NCBI GenBank assembly: GCA_001803565.1
Contig: MHDQ01000231.1
Location: forward strand, 1 to 10,564
DNA length: 10,564 bases
DNA from: Nitrospinae bacterium RIFCSPLOWO2_12_FULL_45_22
GTDB lineage: Bacteria > 2-12-FULL-45-22
Direction of reading: 5' to 3'
Shown here: one piece after another, positions 6,701 through 10,564 of the stretch
Position numbering within the stretch: the first letter of the stretch is position 1
Layout: every line of letters begins with the position of its first letter
Notes under the pieces: model-generated
Databases searched by the model: none
Told to the model about the DNA's origin: nothing
The model's input: only the letters and a program-made list of their open reading frames with translations
Program-made: the position numbers and the translations under genes

Positions 6701-7081
6701 ATGGATGTTGCTATAGGGACAGACCTGGTAGAAATAGGACGGATTAAAGGGGCTATAAATCGGAGGGGAGAACGGTTCCTTAACCGGATCTTTACCCCTA
6801 ATGAGATAAGGTATTGCCAGAGGCAAAGGGCTCCTTACCCATGTTATGCTGGCCGCTTTGCAGCCAAAGAGGCGGTATTTAAGGCCTTAGGCAAAGGATG
6901 GCGCTTGGGTATGAAATGGACCGAAATGGAGGTGTTAAACGATCCCCAGGGCCAGCCATATATCATCTTGAGCGGTAGGGTCAAAACCCAGGCAGAGGAG
7001 GTGGGAATCCGCAGGTTTTTGATAAGCCTCTCCCATACCCGCGACTATGCCCTCTGCCAGTTATTGGCCCTCAAAGAGTAA
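6701..7081 (+). CDS. acpS: Holo-[acyl-carrier-protein] synthase
   Basis: 126 residues, the normal AcpS length. The enzyme transfers 4'-phosphopantetheine from CoA to a serine of apo-ACP, a housekeeping step in fatty acid synthesis. The N-terminal AIGTDLVEIGRI carries the Mg-binding D8. RFAAKEAVFKALGKG (52-66) carries the second metal ligand, E57. FLISLSHTRDYALCQLLAL (106-124) is the usual C-terminal strand. The ATG at 6701 is the first start after an in-frame TAA at 6686, but no good Shine-Dalgarno precedes it, so initiation may be weak or leaderless-like. It lies 182 bp after the selenoprotein gene. The intervening sequence shows nothing I can name, apart from a 27-codon frame at 6633-6716 that overlaps the acpS start and that I do not support as a gene. 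A link with the CoA-ester genes is probably only positional. Confidence 0.95.
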   Translation: MDVAIGTDLVEIGRIKGAINRRGERFLNRIFTPNEIRYCQRQRAPYPCYAGRFAAKEAVFKALGKGWRLGMKWTEMEVLNDPQGQPYIILSGRVKTQAEEVGIRRFLISLSHTRDYALCQLLALKE

Positions 7082-7106
7082 TTAATCCGTAAACTGTTCT
7101 GGTATA

Positions 7107-7138
7107 GCCACAAAAAGGCGCAAAAAGCTCTTTGTGGC
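7107..7138. repeat. inverted repeat after acpS
   Basis: GCCACAAA (7107-7114) and TTTGTGGC (7131-7138) are perfect complements around a 16-nt loop. It follows the acpS stop by 25 bp, so it may end or stabilise the transcript, but there is no following T-run and a terminator call is not justified. Confidence 0.5.
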
Positions 7139-7168
7139 AGAATAGTTATAATATCCTTATAAAGGGTA

Positions 7169-7196
7169 TTGACGATTTCATAAAAAAGGTTAAGAT
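7169..7196 (+). promoter_or_regulatory. candidate promoter upstream of the small membrane-protein gene
   Basis: TTGACG (7169-7174, 5/6 to the -35 consensus) is followed after 16 bp by TAAGAT (7191-7196, 4/6 to the -10 consensus). Transcription would start near 7203, just before the ATG at 7209. A perfect TATAAT at 7147-7152 lacks a recognisable -35. Confidence 0.35.
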
Positions 7197-7285
7197 TATT
7201 AAAAAGAAATGGAAGGCAAAGAAAGTTCGGCACAGAGAGAGGGGATTTCATATGCCATAAAAAAAGATTTGAGGAGGGGAAGGCC

Positions 7286-7447
7286 ATTTTTAAAAATCGT
7301 TTAGTAGAGGCAATTACTTATCTGGTTATTTCCTTGATTTGTCTTGTTGCTGGATTAAAGATCACTAATCTCAATTATGCTATTTTTCTTTATTTGATGG
7401 CGGCCATGTTCGTTTTGGCTATCTTCCGGCCCAAAGAACTACCGTAA
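7286..7447 (+). CDS. Small two-helix membrane protein with ATT start or -1 frameshift
   Basis: The frame ending TAA at 7447 encodes a hydrophobic 53-residue protein. It has two likely membrane segments, AITYLVISLICLVAGLKI and YAIFLYLMAAMFVLAIF, and ends FRPKELP. No ATG, GTG or TTG occurs in frame upstream, back to the TAA at 7181. A strong ribosome site GGAGGGG (7273-7279) lies 6 nt before ATT at 7286, so ATT initiation is the simplest reading. Alternatively, a 31-codon frame begins ATG 7209 (MEGKESSAQREG) and runs into TTTAAAA at 7289-7295. That is a canonical X XXY YYZ -1 slip site in that frame, 9 nt after the GGAGGGG, an arrangement like E. coli dnaX. Slippage would fuse the charged N-terminus to the membrane part, giving about 80 residues. 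A one-base indel in a decaying gene is the third option. I recognise no family. Confidence 0.5.
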   Translation: MFKNRLVEAITYLVISLICLVAGLKITNLNYAIFLYLMAAMFVLAIFRPKELP

Positions 7448-7450
7448 CAC

Positions 7451-7527
7451 AGCTTAAGGCGCAAAGTGTAAAGCTTAAAAAGCTGAGGTAATTTGTTTCC
7501 TGAGTTTTGCGCGTTGCGCCTTAAGCT
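7451..7527. repeat. inverted repeat with perfect 14-bp arms
   Basis: AGCTTAAGGCGCAA (7451-7464) and TTGCGCCTTAAGCT (7514-7527) are exact complements separated by 49 bp. The interior contains AAGCTTAAAAAGCT and the string GAGGTAATTTGTTTCCT. It shares sequence flavour with the core of the 657-816 repeat (AAGGTAATTATTCCTCC, GCAAAG/CTTTGC), suggesting one dispersed family. It lies between the small membrane-protein gene and the tRNA. Confidence 0.75.
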
Positions 7528-7547
7528 GTACGCTTTCTATTAAGAGG

Positions 7548-7624
7548 GGCGGTGTAGCTCAGGTGGTCAGAGCAGGCGGCTCATATCCGCCATGTCGGGG
7601 GTTCGAGTCCCTCCACCGCCACCA
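7548..7624 (+). tRNA. tRNA with CAT anticodon (Ile2 or elongator Met)
   Basis: A full cloverleaf can be drawn. The acceptor GGCGGTG (7548-7554) pairs with CACCGCC (7614-7620). D-arm GCTC/GAGC is at 7557-7573. Anticodon stem GGCGG/CCGCC encloses loop CTCATAT with anticodon CAT at 7582-7584. T-arm GGGGG/CCCTC carries TTCGAGT. A73 and an encoded CCA occupy 7621-7624. Acceptor position 1 is G paired with C, which argues against initiator tRNA-fMet. The GAGCAGGCG run after the D-arm resembles tRNA-Ile2 (lysidine-modified), but elongator Met cannot be excluded. Loop position 38 is T instead of the common A. Confidence 0.93.
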
Positions 7625-7817
7625 TCCCTTAGCTTAATCCATACTCTTTTTCTAAATACCAGGGTTCGATGGGCATTCTTCAGAGTCGCTACGGCGCCAT
7701 AACCCGTGGTAGCAAATCCTTGATCTCGATCATCGGTGACTCGGGCTTTTCAAAAAGGCGGCTCGCACCGAGTACCTCGATCCCGGCTCTAACGATTTTA
7801 AATAAAGACAGTATTCA
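7625..7817 (-). other. Decayed sequence between tRNA and HDR-motif remnant
   Basis: No intact gene. On the minus strand two short stretches look like former coding sequence in different frames: one reading VLGASRLFEKPESPMIEIKD, the next GYGAVATLKNAHRTLVF, with a frame change between them near 7690-7720. I do not recognise the family. Its position next to the hsdS-type remnants suggests the same decaying island. No tRNA 3'-end duplicate (attachment site) was found in the window. Confidence 0.3.
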
Positions 7818-8207
7818 TCAATGGACTCTGAAGCGATAGTGCAACTTATGAACATTACTTACTTGATCGAATTCCCTTTGAATCTTATCCCGGACTTCCC
7901 GATCAAGTCGAGTCCAGGTCGTTGTTTGACTTGGAATTGGATTTATAGGCGCATCATAACCATATGCCAGATTTATTCCACAAAGGTCAGAGATTAAATA
8001 TCTATCGTGGAAATCATCCCAGATGAATACCTCGAAATTAAACTGATTCCAGCCGGCCTGTTTAAACCGAGCATTCCAATCCTTAAACTGGACCACCTGT
8101 CTACTTGCTCCATAACCTTCATAGCATACTCGATGAAGTTCAATTATAGGTCTTGGTCTATTGCTGGGACGATCAACAAGGTTTATGCTTCCGGATCTCA
8201 GCCTCAT
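7818..8207 (-). pseudogene. Remnant of an unidentified protein with HDR motif
   Basis: An open frame of 129 codons ends with TGA at 7818. The C-terminal part has a well-formed conserved look: FEVFIWDDFHDRYLISDLCG, then TTTWTRLDREVRDKIQREFD and HKLHYRFRV. A His-Asp-Arg followed by hydrophobic residues and Gly recalls the C-terminal phospholipase-D-like (MIT_C-type) fold, but that is a guess from memory. The start is unsafe. The first codons overlap the hsdS fragment at 8173-8277 in another frame, and there is no ribosome site, so the N-terminus was probably lost in a rearrangement. Neighbouring restriction fragments suggest that it came from a defence island. Confidence 0.5.
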
Positions 8208-8277
8208 CCAAGGAAACGTACTTCAGGTCGCTTAAGTCCAGACGTCCGCTGAAATCGATATTATTCATACGTAGCAT
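8173..8277 (-). pseudogene. hsdS fragment, start of a target-recognition domain
   Basis: A 34-codon frame reads LRMNNIDFSGRLDLSDLKYV followed by SLDEAEIRKHK. This is the typical opening of a type I restriction-modification specificity-subunit recognition domain, where the pattern is LR-x-NI-x-x-x-G-x-[IL]-DLS-x-[LIV]-KYI. It stops at TGA 8175-8173, where the HDR-motif frame takes over. The rest of the domain is missing. Recognition is from motif pattern only. Confidence 0.65.
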
Positions 8278-8282
8278 TGGTG

Positions 8283-8525
8283 TCAGTAGAAGGCAAATCT
8301 CGGATGTAGAACATCGGAGTTAACCCGAACGATAAAAACATGCTCATTAACCGCGGCTTCGTCAAAAGGAAAATCATCGTTTACAAAAGCTGTTTTGCCT
8401 GTTGTGGCTCTATCCTTTACAATTAGAACATCATTCCGAAGGATATTGCCTTGATTAAGGGATTCATAATAGGATCTCGGTATAAATTTCATTCCCTCAA
8501 GACGTGGCTTGCCATCATTGAACTC
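8283..8525 (-). pseudogene. hsdS fragment, end of a target-recognition domain
   Basis: The minus-strand frame reads REFNDGKPRLEGMKFIPRSY, then LRNDVLIVKDRATTGKTAFV, DEAAVNEHVFIVR and HPRFAFY before TGA at 8285. The GDxLxxKDGATTGK-type turn and NEHVFIVR strand are characteristic of HsdS target-recognition domains. Similarity continues upstream of the ATG at 8492 to about 8525, where the transposon ATPase sequence on the plus strand begins. The junction therefore looks like a breakpoint. This piece belongs to a recognition-domain end, and the 8173-8277 piece to a domain start. Their abutment implies loss of the central conserved helices and part of the second domain. Confidence 0.7.
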
Positions 8526-8985
8526 TCTACCAGGTTAGATTACCTGGTAAAAAAGAGGGGCATAGGCCTGGTAACCGGTGAGGTAGGTAGTGGTAAAACC
8601 ACCGGCATCCGGGCCCTCTGCCATGCCCTTAACCCAGGCCTCTATAAGCCCCTCTACTTGCCTAATACCACCGGAAGTGTCCTGGACCTCTATAAGTCCC
8701 TGGCAGAGCTCCTGGGTCTTATTGACTCAAGCTCCAGGGCCAAACTCTATATCCAAATCCATCATGAGATAGAGCGCCTGGTGGAGAGTAAAAAAATCTC
8801 TCCTCTCCTGATTGTGGACGAGGCCCACCTCCTCCGCATAGAGGCCCTGGAAGAGCTCAGGCTCCTCACCAATTACCAGATGACACCCGCAAGGCGGGTA
8901 CCCGCGGGAACATCTTACCCTTATCCTGGTTGGCCAGGCAGAGCTACGGATAAAGCTAGGCCTCAATATCAATGAGCCATTAAAC
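8520..8985 (+). pseudogene. TniB/TnsC/ExeA-like transposon AAA ATPase, broken
   Basis: Plus-strand homology starts near ELSTRLDYLVKKRGIGLVTG (8519 onward). It contains Walker A GEVGSGKTT (8579-8605) and Walker B LLIVDEAHLL (8803-8832), followed by EELRLLTNYQM. This is the group of ATPases that partner DDE transposases in some insertion sequences. The frame then shifts: a GC-rich palindromic piece at about 8886-8909 breaks it, and the expected continuation HLTLILVGQAELRIKLGL resumes at 8911 in another frame. Homology fades near 8985. Neither the N-terminus nor a transposase is present. It is sandwiched between an hsdS breakpoint on the left and an imidazolonepropionase-like tail on the right, so it probably marks a transposon-mediated deletion or rearrangement. 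Confidence 0.82.
8886..8909. repeat. small GC-rich palindromic insert in the ATPase remnant
   Basis: The segment contains the perfect 12-bp palindrome GCGGGTACCCGC (8894-8905) with overlapping CCCGC and GCGGG arms. It interrupts ATPase homology between NYQM (ending 8882) and HLTLILVGQ (from 8911). These 28 nt leave the two halves in different frames. It looks like a REP-type mini-repeat inserted in coding sequence. Confidence 0.5.
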
Positions 8986-9070
8986 TCTGGCTTATCACAT
9001 GGGAGACAATCCTGTGGAGACGGTAATAAAAGGAGGGCGGGTTGTATTAGAAAATGGGCATTTAATATGA
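8984..9070 (+). pseudogene. C-terminal tail of an imidazolonepropionase-like amidohydrolase
   Basis: After an in-frame TAA (8981) the frame reads AYHMGDNPVETVIKGGRVVL, then ENGHLI, and stops with TGA at 9068-9070. The G-x-N-x-V-x-TVIKxGxVV ending is typical of HutI and related amidohydrolases, which rebuild the small beta-sandwich domain at the C-terminus. Everything upstream is replaced by the ATPase remnant. The stop overlaps the next gene's ATG by 4 bp (ATGA), as in an operon. A ureohydrolase next to a HutI tail suggests a lost histidine-degradation (hut) unit. Family assignment rests on about 25 residues. Confidence 0.55.
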
Positions 9071-9690
9071 AAAAAGATATCTCTTGAGAAGGGGATTTCC
9101 CGGAAAATACGGTTGCCCTTATTGGTTTTCCTTTGGATAAGGGCATTGAACGGATCGGGGGACGTATCGGCGCATCCCGCGGACCGGCCCGGATCAGAAA
9201 AGCCTTTTACCGGTTGGCAAACGGATGTCGCCATCCGATTAATGAGTTAACTTTGCTTGACCTAGGTGATGTAGTACCTCAGATGGATCTAGAAACCTCC
9301 CATGAGCAACTGGGCGATATTATAACCTTCTGGATAAAAAAAGGAATATTACCCATTGTCCTGGGAGGCAGCCATGACTTAAGCTTCGGCTCAGTCAGTG
9401 GCTTAATCCAGGCAATACCTGGTCAGGAGAAAATCGGCCTGATAAATATTGATAGTCATCTCGATATAGATGTATGTGCGCGGGCTTATACACCAGGAGC
9501 CAGTGCATCCCAAGCCGATGGACTTACGGCTTCAGAAATCCTTCAGATTAGTTTTTTGGCTGGAAAAGAGAAGAAAGTTAAGCTCTTGGATGTCTGTGAA
9601 GTCAGCCCGCTTCTGGACATAGCGAATATGACGGTTAGCCTGGCTGCCCGGATTATCTATTGCTTTTTACAGGGCCTGACATTAAGATAG
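9067..9690 (+). pseudogene. Decayed ureohydrolase (formiminoglutamase/agmatinase/arginase family)
   Basis: From ATG 9067 the frame meets TGA at 9085-9087 after six codons, then stays open to TAG at 9690. Family motifs are VALIGFPLDKG, GRIGASRGPARIRKAF, LPIVLGGSHDLSFG (first Mn-site His and Asp), INIDSHLDID, and the C-terminal TPGASASQADGLTASEIL and DVCEVSPLLD. The DSHLD motif runs directly into IDVCARAYTPG, which in intact enzymes belongs to the second metal motif (DIDxxDPAxAPG) some 80 residues further on. The piece between, including the SGTPFR-type loop, is thus missing in frame, and the DP of DIDxxDP is AR. Length is about 207 codons against about 300. No SECIS-like hairpin follows this TGA at suitable distance. 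A nonsense codon plus deletion makes it a pseudogene. If expressed from TTG 9133, the product would lack the active-site loop. Confidence 0.85.
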
Positions 9691-9709
9691 GGAAAGGACC
9701 AAAATTAAT

Positions 9710-9760
9710 CCCCCTCACCTCAATCCTCTCCGCTTAGGGGAGAGGATTGAGGTGAGGGGG
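9710..9760. terminator. Perfect 22-bp hairpin, possible terminator or dispersed repeat
   Basis: A 22-nt arm at 9710-9731, starting CCCCCTCACC and ending CCTCTCC, is exactly complementary to 9739-9760, with a 7-nt loop. The downstream bases GGTATTTT give only a short T-run, so termination is possible but not certain. The sequence type (CCCTCACC...GGTGAGGG) is a common intergenic repeat. It sits between the ureohydrolase remnant and the cytochrome gene and would shield the latter from upstream transcription. Confidence 0.6.
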
Positions 9761-9782
9761 GGTATTTTCAGGAGAAAGATTT

Positions 9783-10130
9783 ATGCAACCAAGCAAGATT
9801 ATGCACATAAAGCGTCATATGCTAATGGTCCGGATTATCTACTGGGCCAATGCCTTTTGTTTTGTTAGCCTGCTTATTTCTGCTCTGGCGTTGTTGGGAA
9901 TAAAGAATTATGAGGTAAATTATTGGGGTTATTTTTATTCGATGACTTTTCTCTGGCATGGTAACCTGCACGATTATCTGATTATCCCGTATCTGCTTCT
10001 CTTTTTACCCCACCTTTATCTCGCTTTAATAGCCTATCCTATTACTTTTATTGGCATGATAACCGGGTATGTGCCCAAAGAATATGCCCAGAAGCGCCAC
10101 CAAAAATGGTATCAGGACAAAGTTGGATGA
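9783..10130 (+). CDS. Short cytochrome b-like integral membrane protein
   Basis: 115 residues. The ATG follows AGGAG with 8-nt spacing. TM1 is about 18-40 (RIIYWANAFCFVSLLISALA...). A long hydrophobic stretch at 66-96 includes LPHLYLALIAY and FIGMITGYV. The tail is KEYAQKRHQKWYQDKVG. The R-x-x-YWxNAxxF start and the HLxLAxxxxxxxxxMITGxVxxExAxxHxxWY end resemble the first and last helices of the cytochrome b561 / formate dehydrogenase gamma family. Candidate haem ligands are H59, H63 and H77. That family usually has four helices and about 200 residues, so either the middle is missing or this is a compact variant. I lean towards a real, expressed small protein because the ribosome site and frame are intact. 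The sensor gene starts 40 bp downstream. The ending TGA is treated as stop. Confidence 0.6.
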   Translation: MQPSKIMHIKRHMLMVRIIYWANAFCFVSLLISALALLGIKNYEVNYWGYFYSMTFLWHGNLHDYLIIPYLLLFLPHLYLALIAYPITFIGMITGYVPKEYAQKRHQKWYQDKVG

Positions 10131-10170
10131 AGGGGCTTAAGGGAACAATCGTTTATCCCCGAGGTAAGTT

Positions 10171-10564
10171 ATGTTTCAAAGCCTGAAAGTAAAAATAGCC
10201 CTGTGGGTGGGAGTACCCCTGATTTTAATTGTGAGTGTCTCCCATCTCGTGGCCCTCAGAGGGATTCAAAAAGAACTAATGACTGCGGCAGAACTCAGGG
10301 CCAGATCTCTCCATGGCGTGATCAATCGGTCGATCTTCTATATAATGCTCCATGGCAGGTCCCATAAGGGAGGAATAGACACTCTTTTAAAGGCGATATA
10401 CTCCATTTCCGAGGTGGAGCAAATAAGGATATTTAGTGAAGAGGGAATTATCCTGAAATCATCAAAACCGGAAGAAATAAGAGAAAAAATATATAAAGAA
10501 GTGGAGGAAGCTACCCGGAAAATAAATATTACGCCGGAGAAAATTGAAGGAGAAGAAGTCATTG
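10171..10564 (+). CDS. Membrane-anchored sensor protein, N-terminal part (probable histidine kinase)
   Basis: 131 codons are visible; the gene runs off the right edge. The ATG follows GAGGT. A positively charged start and a hydrophobic helix (VKIALWVGVPLILIVSVSHL, about 7-26) are followed by an extracytoplasmic region beginning with a long helix (GIQKELMTAAELRARSLHGV, then SIFYIMLHG). Then comes the pattern IYSISEVEQIRIFSEEGIIL with KSSKPEEI, typical of the small double-helix or Cache-like sensing domains of HAMP-containing histidine kinases and chemoreceptors in anaerobes. The output domain is not visible, so kinase versus chemoreceptor or cyclase is open. It lies 40 bp after the small cytochrome gene and may be co-transcribed, suggesting redox or respiration-linked sensing (inference). 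Confidence 0.65.
   Translation, partial: MFQSLKVKIALWVGVPLILIVSVSHLVALRGIQKELMTAAELRARSLHGVINRSIFYIMLHGRSHKGGIDTLLKAIYSISEVEQIRIFSEEGIILKSSKPEEIREKIYKEVEEATRKINITPEKIEGEEVI

Noticed and set aside
6633-6716. 27-codon frame with an AAAGAAAGG-like site overlapping the acpS start
   Set aside because: Too short and without recognisable features; at most a leader peptide, which cannot be supported here.
7208-7260. Minimal frame ATG-CCA-TAA at 7253 after GAGAGGGG as a stalling mini-gene
   Set aside because: Lies inside the 7209 frame and upstream of a stronger ribosome site; chance occurrence is likely.
7595-7624. Attachment-site duplication of the tRNA 3' end
   Set aside because: No second copy of the T-arm/acceptor sequence was found elsewhere in the window, and no integrase gene is visible.
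9085-9087. Second in-frame TGA (ureohydrolase N-terminus) as another selenocysteine or a reassigned UGA
   Set aside because: No SECIS-like stem at a suitable distance, no conserved Cys expected there, and the gene has lost internal motifs. TGA also ends the cytochrome-like gene and the hut-like tail, so general reassignment is unlikely.
8727-9146. 139-codon minus-strand frame over the ATPase/hut remnants
   Set aside because: Complements sequence whose plus strand carries clear Walker motifs and amidohydrolase/ureohydrolase signatures; its own translation looks random.

Overview
The window (about 45% GC by eye) looks like chromosome from an anaerobic bacterium. It carries prFMN-type UbiD (de)carboxylase genes, an Mrp/Nbp35-type Fe-S ATPase and a two-subunit oxygen-sensitive [4Fe-4S] enzyme of the benzoyl-CoA reductase / 2-hydroxyacyl-CoA dehydratase family. 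Strong AGGAGG ribosome sites and a CCA-encoding tRNA are bacterial. The many imperfect inverted repeats between genes are of a kind I associate with Desulfobacterota, Firmicutes and candidate-phylum sediment bacteria. I cannot fix the phylum.

Layout. Positions 1-3394 (minus strand) read mrp-like ATPase, then ubiD-like gene 1 (15 bp gap), then a 340-bp repeat-rich spacer, then ubiD-like gene 2, which runs off the left edge. Positions 3395-3864 are a divergent intergenic region with a clover-shaped palindrome and a candidate promoter. Positions 3865-6518 (plus strand) hold the two dehydratase/reductase subunits: a BcrC/HgdB-like gene, then a BcrB/HgdA-like gene whose frame is crossed by one TGA at 5490-5492. 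That TGA sits exactly where the family has a cluster-ligating cysteine. It is followed at the right distance by a bacterial SECIS-like hairpin, so I read it as selenocysteine and the gene as one 435-residue selenoprotein. This is the most interesting item here.

Positions 6701-7447 hold acpS and a very short membrane-protein gene that either starts at ATT or is reached by a -1 frameshift. A CAT-anticodon tRNA lies at 7548-7624. Positions 7625-9690 are a graveyard: pieces of a type I restriction specificity subunit (hsdS), an unidentified HDR-motif protein, a TniB/ExeA-like transposon ATPase broken by a small palindromic insert, the last codons of an imidazolonepropionase-like gene, and a decayed ureohydrolase. 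A perfect 22-bp hairpin (9710-9760) separates this from a short cytochrome b-like membrane protein and the N-terminus of a sensor protein that runs off the right edge.

Working hypothesis (inference): the divergent mrp-ubiD-ubiD and bcrC-bcrB(Sec) units form one anaerobic module. The UbiD proteins would (de)carboxylate an aromatic or conjugated acid, the Mrp ATPase would help cluster assembly or carboxylase function, and the Sec-containing enzyme would reduce or dehydrate the CoA thioester. No CoA ligase, activase (BcrA/D, HgdC) or Sec machinery gene lies inside the window.
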